Source: JAKQDH01 sp029558835
GTDB lineage: Bacteria; Planctomycetota; Phycisphaerae; UBA1845
Assembly (NCBI GenBank): GCA_035356615.1
Contig: DAOQSN010000012.1
Coordinates: forward strand, 1-64,000
Length of the DNA: 64,000 nt
Direction of reading: 5' to 3'
The notes beneath the pieces are model-generated. The model was not told where the DNA came from, ran no database searches, and saw only the letters and a program-made list of their open reading frames with translations. The position numbers and the translations under genes were made by a program. Below are positions 38,444 to 47,395 of this stretch, piece after piece (within the stretch, counting starts at the first letter, position 1; the number at the start of each line of letters is the position of its first letter).

Positions 38444-39337
38444 TTGAGCACCGTGACGAAAGTCTTCGTCGTCCTGCTGGTCGTGTTCAGCATCGCTTTC
38501 ACGATGATGACCGTCGCCATCGCGGCGAGGACGCCCCGGTGGCGGGAGGTGGCCTCGGCCTACGAGGAGCACGCCAAGGTGGCGGATGCCAACCTGAGGC
38601 AGTTGATTGCGTCGAACGCGGCGGAGCTGGCCTCCGTGCGCGACACCATCAAGGCACAGATGGACCGGGTGGCCAAGCTCGAGAGCGAGGCCCAGAAGCT
38701 GCGGAACGACCTGGCCCAGGCGAACGCGAAGCTCGAGCAGGTTACGGCCGAGAAGAGCAGCGCCGAGGCCATCAGCCGCGGCCTGCTCGCCCAGCTCGAG
38801 GTCAGTGAGGCCCAGCGTGCCGAGTACCGCAAGCAGCGGACCGAGCTGGAGAACTCCAACGTCGAACTGACGCGGCGTAACATCGACCTGAACGAGCGCG
38901 TCAACGAGCAGACGGCGCAGTTGGCGGTCCTGCTGGCCGAGAAGCGCCAATTCGAGCAGCAGATCAACATTCTGCGCTCGGAGAATGAACGACTGGCGCA
39001 GGCGGCCCGCCAGGTCTCCGGCGGCATGGTGGCGGAGGACGTGTCGGGCGCGGCCATGGCGGGCGTCGAGGCGCTGACGCCGGTGGCAGCCACGCCGGTA
39101 CGGGGCAAGGTCCTCGAGGTGGCCGGCAACCTGGTCACGATCAGCGTCGGCTCGGCCGACGGGGTGAAGAGCGACATGGTGTTCGTCATTCACCGAGACG
39201 GGCAGTACGTGGCCGACGTGAAGATCAGCGTGGTCGATCCGAACCAGGCGGCCGGACGCGTCGTGCAGAAGAGCAGTGATCCGCAGCCCGGCGACCAGGT
39301 GACGGACGCGCTTACCCTGGCGACACGGCGCGGGTAA
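38444..39337 (+). CDS. Coiled-coil membrane protein upstream of mreB
   Basis: This 297-residue protein starts at TTG, seven bases after AAGGAG. One membrane helix (about 6-28, 'KVFVVLLVVFSIAFTMMTV') is followed by a long heptad-rich coiled coil (about 40-200). The C-terminal beta-rich domain (about 220-290) reads 'GKVLEVAGNLVTISVGSADG', 'VKSDMVFVIHRDGQYVADVK' and 'QAAGRVVQ'. The plan (helix, coiled coil, small beta-barrel) recalls MreC, although the sequence is different. Its place just before mreB suggests a part in cell-wall or shape organisation. That is inference. Confidence 0.82.
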   Translation: MSTVTKVFVVLLVVFSIAFTMMTVAIAARTPRWREVASAYEEHAKVADANLRQLIASNAAELASVRDTIKAQMDRVAKLESEAQKLRNDLAQANAKLEQVTAEKSSAEAISRGLLAQLEVSEAQRAEYRKQRTELENSNVELTRRNIDLNERVNEQTAQLAVLLAEKRQFEQQINILRSENERLAQAARQVSGGMVAEDVSGAAMAGVEALTPVAATPVRGKVLEVAGNLVTISVGSADGVKSDMVFVIHRDGQYVADVKISVVDPNQAAGRVVQKSSDPQPGDQVTDALTLATRRG

Positions 39338-39422
39338 CGACGCCCGCTCGGCGGCGCGGAGCCGGGCCGGCGCGAGTGCAGCCTTCGGCGACCGGCGGCA
39401 CAAGAGAACGGAGGTACGTGGC

Positions 39423-39575
39423 GTGAGTGAAGGTCCCGCGGGTGTACAACCCGAAAGTGATATCTACACCGTTCTGCTGATCATCGCCACGCTGATTGTC
39501 GTGGCGAGCACGGTGTATCTCGCGGTTTGCAGCCAGTCCCTGTTCGGCACGTGGAACCCCTTCAGCGCGGTCTAA
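39423..39575 (+). CDS. 50-residue membrane peptide between the coiled-coil gene and mreB
   Basis: A GTG start with GGAGG nine bases upstream opens a short frame ending at TAA (39573-39575). The product has a polar acidic N-terminus ('SEGPAGVQPESDIYT'), one hydrophobic helix (about 16-36, 'VLLIIATLIVVASTVYLAV') and a short tail 'CSQSLFGTWNPFSAV'. The good ribosome site and sharp hydropathy make it likely to be real. It may be a small partner of the shape machinery; no family is recognised. Confidence 0.65.
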   Translation: MSEGPAGVQPESDIYTVLLIIATLIVVASTVYLAVCSQSLFGTWNPFSAV

Positions 39576-39743
39576 CCCCCGCGGGGCCGGTCGTTAGGCC
39601 GATCAGCACGCGGGGATGAAGTCCACGCCGGCGGGCGGCAGGGGTATGGCTCGTGATCCGGCCGGCGGCTGGCCCGTGCGTTTCGGCACGCCGGCGCCGC
39701 TTCGGTCGGACACCCATCCATCCGGCGTGGAGAGGAAGCTCCC

Positions 39744-40796
39744 ATGATCTTCGACTCCTTCCTGGGCATGTTCAGCGTGGACATGGGCATCGACCTGGGA
39801 ACCTGCAACACGCTGGTCTGCGTGAAGGGTGAGGGGATCGTCCTGAATGAGCCTTCGGTCGTGGCGGTCAAGCGCGGCACCAACCGCGTGCTCTACAACG
39901 GCAACGCCGTCGGTCTGGTGGCCAAGGAGATGCTGGGGCGCACGCCCGGTTCGATCAGCGCGATCCGCCCACTCAAGGACGGCGTCATCGCCGACTTCGA
40001 CATCACCGAGGCCATGCTGGGTTACTTCATCCGCAAGGTGCACGGGCGCAGCCGGTTCGTGAAGCCGCGGGTGGTGATCGCGGTGCCGTCGGGCATCACC
40101 GCGGTGGAGAAGCGAGCGGTGTACAACTCGGCCGAGCGCGCCGGCGCCCGCCGCGTGTACCTCGTCGAGGAACCGATGGCGGCCGGCATTGGCGGCGGGC
40201 TGCCCATCTCCGAGGCCACCGCCTCCATGATCGTCGACATCGGCGGCGGGACGACGGAAGTGGCCATCATGTCGCTGGCCGACATCGCCGTTTGCCGCAG
40301 CATCCGCGTCGCCGGCGACGAGATGGACGAAGCCATCGTCACCCACATGCGCAAGAACTACAACCTGATGATCGGCCTGCAAACGGCCGAGGCCATCAAG
40401 ATCGACATCGGTTCCGTCGCCCCGACGGATGGGGAGACCACGCGCGAGGTGCGCGGGCGGGACCTCATCGGCGGTCTGCCGCGCAAGTGCGTGGTGACCA
40501 GCGAGGAGATCCGCGAGGCCCTGCGCGAGCCGGTCGGTCAGATCGTCGGCTGCGTCATCGAGACGCTGGAAACGGCCGAGCCGGAACTGGCCGCCGACCT
40601 GGTCGAGAACGGCATTCACCTGGCGGGCGGCGGAGCCTTGCTGCGCGGCATTGCCACCGTCCTGGCCGAGGCGACCGGGCTGGACGTCCGTCTGGTCGAC
40701 GATCCACTGACGTGCGTGGCGCGGGGCACGTCGGTGTACCTGGAGAACCTTGCCACCTGGAAGGACACGATGGAGTCGGACGCAGACGAATACTGA
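39744..40796 (+). CDS. mreB: Rod shape-determining protein MreB
   Basis: This 350-residue bacterial actin forms membrane-bound filaments that guide lateral peptidoglycan synthesis. The actin-fold nucleotide motifs are 'MGIDLGTCNTLVCVKGEGIV' (phosphate 1), 'MIVDIGGGTTEVAIMSL' (phosphate 2) and 'LAGGGALLRGI' (adenosine). 'NEPSVVAVKRGTNRVLYNGN' is typical MreB. The N-terminus 'FDSFLGMFSVDMGID' gives a membrane-binding hydrophobic start. The ATG is preceded by GAGAGGAAG. mreC follows after 17 bases, but mreD, mrdA and rodA are absent from the window. Confidence 0.96.
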   Translation: MIFDSFLGMFSVDMGIDLGTCNTLVCVKGEGIVLNEPSVVAVKRGTNRVLYNGNAVGLVAKEMLGRTPGSISAIRPLKDGVIADFDITEAMLGYFIRKVHGRSRFVKPRVVIAVPSGITAVEKRAVYNSAERAGARRVYLVEEPMAAGIGGGLPISEATASMIVDIGGGTTEVAIMSLADIAVCRSIRVAGDEMDEAIVTHMRKNYNLMIGLQTAEAIKIDIGSVAPTDGETTREVRGRDLIGGLPRKCVVTSEEIREALREPVGQIVGCVIETLETAEPELAADLVENGIHLAGGGALLRGIATVLAEATGLDVRLVDDPLTCVARGTSVYLENLATWKDTMESDADEY

Positions 40797-40813
40797 GCCG
40801 CGCTGGTGAACCC

Positions 40814-41761
40814 ATGACCCGTCGTCGCCGTCCCAGGCCGTATCTGCGCACGATTCTCATCAGCCTGCTTGCCCTATCCCTCCTGGGTCTGCTGCTGCCC
40901 CGCTCGTGGACCGCGCCGCTGATGAGCCTCGTGCAGGTGCTGGCACCGTTCCAGGCGGCCACGCAGGCGGTGGCCGATGGGGCCCAGGCACGCACCGCGG
41001 GCGATACGCCGCCCCCCACCGCCGAAGAACACCAGCAGCTTCGACAGCAGGCCGAGGCCCTCCGTCATCAGGTCGCCGCCCTCAGCGCGCACGCGGTGGC
41101 GCTCGAGGAGGAGAACGCGCTGTTGACGGCCGTGCGGCTGCGCGGGGAGGGCGGCAGCGCCCTGGGCGCCCGTGGTCGGCTGATCCCGGCGCGCGTGATC
41201 GCCCAGGACGTGGTGGCGTGGCGCAGCTCGCGTCTGATCGACGCCGGGACGCTACGCGGCGTGCAGCCCGGGGCGATCGTGACCTCGCGGGCGTTTGACA
41301 TCAACCAGGGCGAGGAGATCGGCTTGCGTCCCGGATTGGCGGTGCTGCTGGCCGAGACGCTCGTCGGCACCGTGGAGAAGACCGGCACGCACACGGCCCG
41401 CGTCCGGCTGCTCAGCGACATTACGAGCGCGCGTCGCGTGCGGATCGGGCGTTTCGTGGAGGACCGTTTCGCGCTGGTGGAGCCGGTTTTCTGGCTCATC
41501 GGCACCGGGCGCGGACGCATGGAACTCCGCGACGTGGACCGCCGGCTGGTGCAGGACGGCCTCGTGGCGATCGGCGACATTGTGCTGTCGGACCCGACCG
41601 ACGAGATGCTCCCGGCCGCCCTGACGATCGGCAAGATCACCATGGTCGAACCGGACCGCGGGAACCCGTTGTTGCGGGTGCTGACCGTCGAGCCGGTGGT
41701 GCCGGAAACACAACTGCAACGAGTGTACGTGTACGATCCTTCGCCGGCCGGCAACGAATGA
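40814..41761 (+). CDS. mreC: Rod shape-determining protein MreC
   Basis: This 315-residue protein has a basic start, one helix (about 13-28, 'ILISLLALSLLGLLLPRSW'), a coiled-coil segment (about 70-105) and the MreC beta-domain: 'LIPARVIAQDVVAWRSSRLI', 'DAGTLRGVQPGAIVTSR', 'VLLAETLVGTVEKTGTHTAR' and 'VRLLSD'. It lies in the periplasm and couples MreB to the wall-synthesis enzymes. Its stop overlaps the next start by four bases (ATGA at 41758), so translation is coupled to the glycosyltransferase. Confidence 0.9.
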   Translation: MTRRRRPRPYLRTILISLLALSLLGLLLPRSWTAPLMSLVQVLAPFQAATQAVADGAQARTAGDTPPPTAEEHQQLRQQAEALRHQVAALSAHAVALEEENALLTAVRLRGEGGSALGARGRLIPARVIAQDVVAWRSSRLIDAGTLRGVQPGAIVTSRAFDINQGEEIGLRPGLAVLLAETLVGTVEKTGTHTARVRLLSDITSARRVRIGRFVEDRFALVEPVFWLIGTGRGRMELRDVDRRLVQDGLVAIGDIVLSDPTDEMLPAALTIGKITMVEPDRGNPLLRVLTVEPVVPETQLQRVYVYDPSPAGNE

Positions 41762-43722
41762 GCAGCGTGCCGCCCCATCCCACCACCTCCCTCCCACTCC
41801 GCGCCGGCGGACTGAGCCGGACGGGCTGGGTATTCGGCCTGCTCCTGGCAACGCTCGCGGGCGCCGGCCTGCGGTTCCTCGGCCTGGGCGGCCGCGACTT
41901 CTGGTTCGATGAGAGCTGCACGTTCATCTACGTGCATCAGCTTTTCTGCTGGCCGGAGGGTTCGAGCCTCCTGCGGGAAAGCACGAACCTGCCCTACTAC
42001 TTGTTGCTTTCAGGCTGGACGTGGCTGTTGGGCGACTCGGAGGCGGCCTACCGTTCGCTTTCCGCGCTGGCGGCCACGCTCACGGTGCCGCTGCTCGGGG
42101 TCGTGGCGTGGCGTCTCGGCGGGCGCGCGGCCGGGCTCGTTGGCGCGGCGTTGGCGGCCTGCAACCCGCTGCATGTCTACTATGCGCATGAGGCCCGGGC
42201 CTATGCCCTGTGGGTCCTGTTGCTGGCCGTGATGCTGTGGCTGCTGGTGGAGGCCGCCCGGCGCGAGCGAAGCGCGGTCTGGTGGGTCACCTATGCGACC
42301 ATGGCGCTGCTGGCGTTGCACGTCCATTACTACACTGTCTTCTTCCTGGCCGCAAGTGTCTCCGTCGTGGCACTCAGATGGCCGCGGAGAACCCCTACTG
42401 GAACGGATGAAACCCCTCTCTCACGTGGCGCAGATAAGATCCCTCTCCCCCGTAGGGCGGATAAGACCCCTCTCCCCCATGGGGGAGAGGGCAGGGTGAG
42501 GGGGGAGGGCCCGACGCGGCCGCCATCCCCGCTGGAACAGGAACAGACGCTGCCCCGGGATGCGACGCGTGTCCCACCCTCCCCCGACGCCTCCCTCGAA
42601 GGGAGGGGAGTTCCGCCAGCGGCTCCTGGGGAAGATTGGCGTCGCACCCTGCGCCGTTGGCTGGTAGTAACTGGCATCATCGCCGTCGCGTTCGTACCGT
42701 ACTCCCTCCTCGCGGTGCTGCCCGCGGCGGGCGGCGGCGGCAACGTCTGGCTGGCCGAGCAGTGGCAGCCGCGCTCAGCGCTCGGGCACAGCCTGTGGGC
42801 GTTCTTGCCGGCAGGTGATTATCCGGCACACCTGCGGGGGTTGTCGCTCGCGTCGCCGGACACGCGACCCGTCGGCAGTCCGGGGCTCGTGGCCATCGCG
42901 CGGATCGCGCCGGCGCTGTTGCTGCTCGCGCTGCTCGCGTTGCTGGCACGGCAGGCAGCGGCACCGGCAACCCAACCCGACAGTGCCGCAGACGTGGATG
43001 CCGAAGCCGACACTCCCGTTGCTATCCGCGGGCGTCACTTCTTTCTCAGCGTGCTGACGCTGGGGCCGTTGGTGCTGGCGTGGTTGTATTCGGCGCTCAT
43101 ACGGCCGATCTACCTGCCCGGCCGGTATGATCTGGTCGCGTGGCCCGCGTTTGCGGTGTGGATGGCCGTGCTCGTCGCCCAATCGGCGCGGCTCTGCCGG
43201 CCGCCCCACCAGTGGCGCTGCCCATTGGTGCTGACGGTGGTGCTGGTCGCGTGTAGCGCGGTACCCCTGGCGCGGCTTCTGCTGTGGCGGCCACCCCCTT
43301 CGCCGGCACACTTGCGGGCGGAGAAGCTGACCCGTCTGGCAGGCAGCGGCGGCCTGGCCATCGCCTTCTCCTACGACCGAGACTACCTGCTGTACTACCT
43401 GCACCGCGCGGGCTTCGCCGGTCGGATCATCAGCTTCCCGACGTGGCTGGACGAACAGATCGGCTGGGTGGATACCGAGGCGGACCTGGCGCGGGCGGCC
43501 ACCGGTGCTCTTGACCGAGAGGTCGAGCGCGTGCTGCGCGAAGTAGAGGGCTGCCGGGCGCAAGGCGACCGCGTGTTCCTGCTCGGCGACTCGCTGGACC
43601 CCCTGGGCACCGGCCCGCGCGAGGTCTTGCATCAGCGCTTGTTCAGGGCGCTGCGCGAAGGTAAGTACGACACTCTGGCCGCGGATTCCGAACACCACAT
43701 CTGGGAATTGCGGTCGCCATAA
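41758..43722 (+). CDS. GT39/ArnT-like membrane glycosyltransferase with a REP-derived insert
   Basis: This 654-residue multi-spanning protein has the GT39/PMT-type features: an N-terminal helix and then the acidic loop 'GRDFWFDESCTFIYVHQLF', whose DE pair is the usual catalytic site for lipid-linked sugar transfer. 'AACNPLHVYYAHEARAYALW' also fits the family. About ten helices follow. Residues around 213-300 are a low-complexity polar insert. It comes from reading REP repeats (42411-42505) in frame ('PLSRGADKIPLPRRADKTPL'). The cytosolic or periplasmic domain at the end ('AIAFSYDRDYLLYYLHRAGF') is variable. Overlap with mreC suggests an envelope sugar role. Confidence 0.85.
   Translation: MSSVPPHPTTSLPLRAGGLSRTGWVFGLLLATLAGAGLRFLGLGGRDFWFDESCTFIYVHQLFCWPEGSSLLRESTNLPYYLLLSGWTWLLGDSEAAYRSLSALAATLTVPLLGVVAWRLGGRAAGLVGAALAACNPLHVYYAHEARAYALWVLLLAVMLWLLVEAARRERSAVWWVTYATMALLALHVHYYTVFFLAASVSVVALRWPRRTPTGTDETPLSRGADKIPLPRRADKTPLPHGGEGRVRGEGPTRPPSPLEQEQTLPRDATRVPPSPDASLEGRGVPPAAPGEDWRRTLRRWLVVTGIIAVAFVPYSLLAVLPAAGGGGNVWLAEQWQPRSALGHSLWAFLPAGDYPAHLRGLSLASPDTRPVGSPGLVAIARIAPALLLLALLALLARQAAAPATQPDSAADVDAEADTPVAIRGRHFFLSVLTLGPLVLAWLYSALIRPIYLPGRYDLVAWPAFAVWMAVLVAQSARLCRPPHQWRCPLVLTVVLVACSAVPLARLLLWRPPPSPAHLRAEKLTRLAGSGGLAIAFSYDRDYLLYYLHRAGFAGRIISFPTWLDEQIGWVDTEADLARAATGALDREVERVLREVEGCRAQGDRVFLLGDSLDPLGTGPREVLHQRLFRALREGKYDTLAADSEHHIWELRSP
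42411..42505. repeat. REP-like repeat family D inside the glycosyltransferase gene
   Basis: Three related units of about 27 bases (each with CCCTCTC and GGCGNATAAGA) end in the perfect 24-base palindrome CCCTCTCCCCCA/TGGGGGAGAGGG (42468-42491), followed by GCAGGGTGAGGGGGG. The motif is the same as at 35282-35304 but here lies inside a coding sequence. It keeps the frame open and adds a polar Arg/Pro/Gly-rich stretch between two predicted helices. Confidence 0.8.
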
Positions 43723-43918
43723 CGGCCCGTGGAAGAGCGGTCGAACCGTAGGGGATGGCCTGAGAACCCCAGGTTTGACGGTCCCCGTGTCGGCCGCGGA
43801 GGGCCGACGCGACTTCTCCAACAGGCCGCTGCGCGCACGCGCAACGGTGATTCAGCGTCTCCGGGGGCCCGTGAACCCAAGCCACAAGGAAGTGCGACGC
43901 GTGGCGTGCGCGAGGACC

Positions 43919-44443
43919 TCACCCACCGGTGGTGAAGCCCGGGGCCTCGTAGATGACGTACTCCGTCGGCTGCATGCCGAGGGAGCGATAGCAGGTCAGG
44001 GCACGCCGGTTCTCGCGGTGCGCATAGAGGCGAAGGGCAACGACCTGCGGGTCGCGTCGGGCGAGCGTGCGCACGTGCTCATACAACGTTTGAAAGACGC
44101 CCCGCTGCCGGAAGGCCGGCTCCACGTACACGCTCTGAATCCACCAGATCCAGCCGCAGCGCCAGTCGCTCCACTCCCGCGTGATCATCGTCTGGCCGAC
44201 GAGCCGCCCGGCCGCCTCGGCATCCGTGAACTCCGCCACGTAGTATTGCCCGCGCAGCGGATCGGCAAGCACGTCGCGCACGCCCGCGGCCACAACCGCC
44301 GGATCGAGCGCGAGCCCCTCACTCTCGAGCGCCACGCCGCGATTGAAGGCGGCGATGGTCTCCACATCGTCGAGCCGCGCGCAGCGCACGTAGAGGCGCT
44401 TCGCTTCCGCCCTGTCGGAGGCCCGGTCCGGTCCCGTCCCCAT
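43919..44443 (-). CDS. GNAT-family N-acetyltransferase
   Basis: This 174-residue protein has 'RLYVRCARLDDVETIAAFNR' at the start and the GNAT acetyl-CoA motif 'IQSVYVEPAFRQRGVFQTLY' (Q-R-G-V in place of the commoner R-x-x-G-x-G). The motif B region 'VVALRLYAHRENRRALTCYR' and the end 'SLGMQPTEYVIYEAP' follow. The ATG at 44443 has GGAAGG upstream and is preferred to the frame start at 44509. The target is unknown. Confidence 0.85.
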   Translation of the reverse strand: MGTGPDRASDRAEAKRLYVRCARLDDVETIAAFNRGVALESEGLALDPAVVAAGVRDVLADPLRGQYYVAEFTDAEAAGRLVGQTMITREWSDWRCGWIWWIQSVYVEPAFRQRGVFQTLYEHVRTLARRDPQVVALRLYAHRENRRALTCYRSLGMQPTEYVIYEAPGFTTGG

Positions 44444-44741
44444 GGGGTCTTCCTTCCGCAATGCGTCCACGTCGGGCCCACAGGCTTTCCGACCGCGGCG
44501 CGTCGCCACGGCCGTTCCGCATGATCATGCTGCCTTCGGCCGCGCGCCCCCAATCGTCTTACGCCTGCGGCACCGCAACCTCGGCCCGGGTGGCACAGGA
44601 GCCCACTGGGCAGCTTGTATCGAGAACCACAGCGCTTGACAACGGGCCTGTGGCATCTACAACCCGGCACTGGATGGGTATCGGATCGCCGGCGCCGAGC
44701 CGCGCCCGGTGGTTCAGGCTGGTGCTACCAGGAGATTACCG

Positions 44742-45359
44742 ATGCAATTCGACCAGATTGTCCAGGGCCGGCGCTCGGTGAAGTCCTATGACCCCGAGCA
44801 TCAGATCAGCGACCGGGAACTGGCGGCCATCTTCGCCAAGGTCTTGTTGACGCCGTCCTCGTTCAACTTGCAGCATTGGCGGTTTGTAGTGGTCCGCGAC
44901 CAGGCGTTGAAGACCCGCCTGCGGGCGGCCGCGTTTAACCAGGAGCAGGTAGAGAAGGCCGCTGCGGTGGTGGTCGTGCTGGGGAAGCTCAACGCCCACG
45001 AGGACGGGCCCCGCATCTATGCCGATGCTCCGGATCCCCTCCGCCGGGCCCTGCTGCCGATGATCGAGCAAAGCTACGCCGACCAACCGGCCCGCCAGCG
45101 CGACGAGGCCATTCGCTCCGGCTCGCTGGCCGCGATGACCCTGATGTACGCCGCCTACGACCTGGGCTACGCATCGGGGCCGATGATCGGGTTCGACCCA
45201 GGGCAAGTCACCCGCCTGATCGGGGCGGATGAGCACCACATCCCCGTGATGCTGGTCGTCCTGGGCAAGCCAGCTGGCCAACCGCACCCGCGTCCCACCC
45301 GCCTGCCGCTGAGTGAGCTGGTCAAGCTGGAGGCGTGGGGCGGCCAGGGACTCGGCTGA
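44742..45359 (+). CDS. Nitroreductase-family flavoprotein
   Basis: This 205-residue enzyme belongs to the FMN-dependent nitroreductase family. The typical start 'FDQIVQGRRSVKSYDPEH', the 'TPSSFNLQHWRFVVVRD' FMN-binding segment and the late 'GYASGPMIGFDP' are all present. It would reduce nitro or quinone compounds with NAD(P)H in the cytoplasm. The ATG at 44742 has AGGAG upstream; the frame start at 44709 has none. It precedes the groEL region by about 270 bases and has no visible operon partner. Confidence 0.92.
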   Translation: MQFDQIVQGRRSVKSYDPEHQISDRELAAIFAKVLLTPSSFNLQHWRFVVVRDQALKTRLRAAAFNQEQVEKAAAVVVVLGKLNAHEDGPRIYADAPDPLRRALLPMIEQSYADQPARQRDEAIRSGSLAAMTLMYAAYDLGYASGPMIGFDPGQVTRLIGADEHHIPVMLVVLGKPAGQPHPRPTRLPLSELVKLEAWGGQGLG

Positions 45360-45486
45360 AACCCTGTCAATTTGGCTTTCGCGGGGCGGCCGGCGGGGGG
45401 TCGGCTGCCAAGCTGGCAGCGGGCCGGCGGTGGGCGCGGCCACCAGCGGCACCGTAACCTTCGTCACCTCAATAGGTTGCATCCAG

Positions 45487-45560
45487 TACCGGTACGGGTT
45501 CGGCGTGGTCCGCAGCATGCTCTATAGGGGGGTACGCACCGGCTGGCTCGGTACCGGTAC
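45487..45560. promoter_or_regulatory. Twin GTACCGGTAC palindromes upstream of groEL1
   Basis: The perfect ten-base palindrome GTACCGGTAC occurs at 45487-45496 and again at 45551-45560, 64 bases apart, within the 270-base leader of groEL1. No CIRCE element (TTAGCACTC-N9-GAGTGCTAA) is present. The pair may be a binding site for a heat-shock regulator; that is inference. TCTATA (45521-45526) lies between them but its -35 is poor. Confidence 0.4.
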
Positions 45561-45632
45561 GAGTAGCAGTCTATCCGCAAGCAACGGATCGGATCGAATC
45601 CCACAAACCAACGCATTCGTGAGGAGGCACAT

Positions 45633-47279
45633 ATGGCGGTCAAACAGTTGGCCTACGAGCAGGACGCCCGGCAGGCGTTGTGGCGGGGCGTCGAGAAGCT
45701 CGCCAACGCGGTCAAGTGCACGCTGGGCCCCCGCGGCCGGAATGCCGTCATCGACAAGGGTTGGGGCGGACCCAACGTCACCAAGGACGGCGTCACCGTG
45801 GCCGAGGAGGTCGAACTCACCGACAAGTACGAGAATCTTGGTGCCCAGCTCGTGAAAGAGGCGGCCAGCAAGACCAGTGAGCTGGCCGGCGACGGCACCA
45901 CCACGGCGACGGTCCTGGCCGAGGCCATCTTCCGGCTCGGGCTGAAGAACATCGTGGCCGGGACGGATGCCAACGCCATCAACCGGGGCATCGAGCAGGC
46001 GGTGCGGCAGGTCGTGGCGAAGCTTAAGGACCTGTCCCGCCCGGTGAAGGTCACGGCCCGGGAGGACCTGGTGAACGTGGCGTCCATCTCGGCCAACGCG
46101 GACCAGTCCGTGGGCAAGCTGATGGCCGACGCGTTCGAGAAGGTCGGCAAGGACGGGGTCATCACGGTCGATGAGGGCAAGAGTTCCGAGACGGTGATTG
46201 ACCTGGTGGAAGGCATGCAGTTCGACCGCGGGTTCCTGTCACCGCACTTCGTGACGGACGCCGAGTCCATTCAGTGCGTGCTGTCCAAGCCGTTCGTGCT
46301 GGTGCACGAGGACAAGATCACCAACGTCCAGAAGCTCATCCCGCTGCTGGAGAAGGTGTCCAAGGCCAAGCGACCGCTGCTGTTGATTGCGGAGGACGTG
46401 GAAGGCGAGGCACTGGCGACGCTGGTGGTCAACAAGATCCGCGGCATCCTGGACATCTGCGCGGTCAAGGCGCCGGGCTACGGCGATCGGCGCAAGGCGA
46501 TGCTCCAGGACATCGCGATTCTGACCGGCGGACAGGCGATCATGAAGGACCTGGGCATCGACGTGGAGAAGATCTCCATGTCCGACCTGGGCCAGGCCAA
46601 GAAGGTCATCGTCGACGCCAATAACACCACGATCATCGAGGGCGCCGGCTCGACCGACGCCATCAAGGCGCGGATTGCCCAACTCACCGCGGAGATCGAG
46701 GCGACGACGTCGGATTACGACCGCGAGAAGCTCGAGGAGCGGCGGGCGAAGCTGGCCGGCGGCGTCGCGCAGATCAAGGTCGGGGCGGCCACCGAGACCG
46801 AGCTGAAGGAGCGCAAGGCCCGGATCGAGGACGCTCTGCACGCGACACGGGCGGCGTTGGAAGAGGGCATCGTGCCGGGCGGCGGCGTGGCCCTGGTGCG
46901 GGCCCGGGCGGTCCTCGCCGATCTCAAGCTGACGGGCGATGCCCAGATCGGCGTGGACATCGTCCGCGAGGCACTGGCCGCCCCCCTGCGGCAGATCGCC
47001 CTGAACGCCGGCGTAGAGCCCGGCGTGGTGCTGCACAAGGTCGAGGGCAAGAGCGGGTCGTTCGGCTTCAACGCCGACACCATGCAGTACACCGACCTGG
47101 TCAAGGACGGCGTCATCGACCCGACCAAGGTGGTACGTACCGCCCTGGAGAACGCCAGCAGCGTGGCGCGCATCCTGCTCAGCACGGACGTGTGCATCAC
47201 GGCCAAGCCGGAGAAGAAGAAAGAGGCCGAGGGCGGCATGGGCGGCCCCGGCATGGACGAAGACATGGACATGATGTAG
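45633..47279 (+). CDS. groEL: Chaperonin GroEL, first copy
   Basis: This 548-residue subunit of the double-ring chaperonin folds proteins in the cytoplasm with ATP. Family motifs are 'KCTLGPRGRNAVIDK', 'GDGTTTATVLAEAIF', 'ADAFEKVGKDGVITVDEGKS', 'AAGLE'-region equivalent 'RAALEEGIVPGGGVALVRAR' and the Gly/Met-rich tail 'EGGMGGPGMDEDMDMM'. The start has the GAGGAGG ribosome site. It differs from GroEL2 by its less typical N-terminus ('MAVKQLAYEQDARQALWRGV') and by having the GGM tail. groES follows after about 115 bases. Confidence 0.96.
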   Translation: MAVKQLAYEQDARQALWRGVEKLANAVKCTLGPRGRNAVIDKGWGGPNVTKDGVTVAEEVELTDKYENLGAQLVKEAASKTSELAGDGTTTATVLAEAIFRLGLKNIVAGTDANAINRGIEQAVRQVVAKLKDLSRPVKVTAREDLVNVASISANADQSVGKLMADAFEKVGKDGVITVDEGKSSETVIDLVEGMQFDRGFLSPHFVTDAESIQCVLSKPFVLVHEDKITNVQKLIPLLEKVSKAKRPLLLIAEDVEGEALATLVVNKIRGILDICAVKAPGYGDRRKAMLQDIAILTGGQAIMKDLGIDVEKISMSDLGQAKKVIVDANNTTIIEGAGSTDAIKARIAQLTAEIEATTSDYDREKLEERRAKLAGGVAQIKVGAATETELKERKARIEDALHATRAALEEGIVPGGGVALVRARAVLADLKLTGDAQIGVDIVREALAAPLRQIALNAGVEPGVVLHKVEGKSGSFGFNADTMQYTDLVKDGVIDPTKVVRTALENASSVARILLSTDVCITAKPEKKKEAEGGMGGPGMDEDMDMM

Positions 47280-47395
47280 TCCCGCGGTCGGCTGCGCACC
47301 GACGGGTGGCAGACGGCAAACGGACGGATTGCTAACCGGCCCGCAGGCCGCGACCGGCGGCCGGGCCCGCGAACGCAAGAGGGAGTGAACGGAAC

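Noticed and set aside
45360..45632. CIRCE element before groEL1
   Set aside because: The sequence TTAGCACTC with its inverted partner is not present in this leader.
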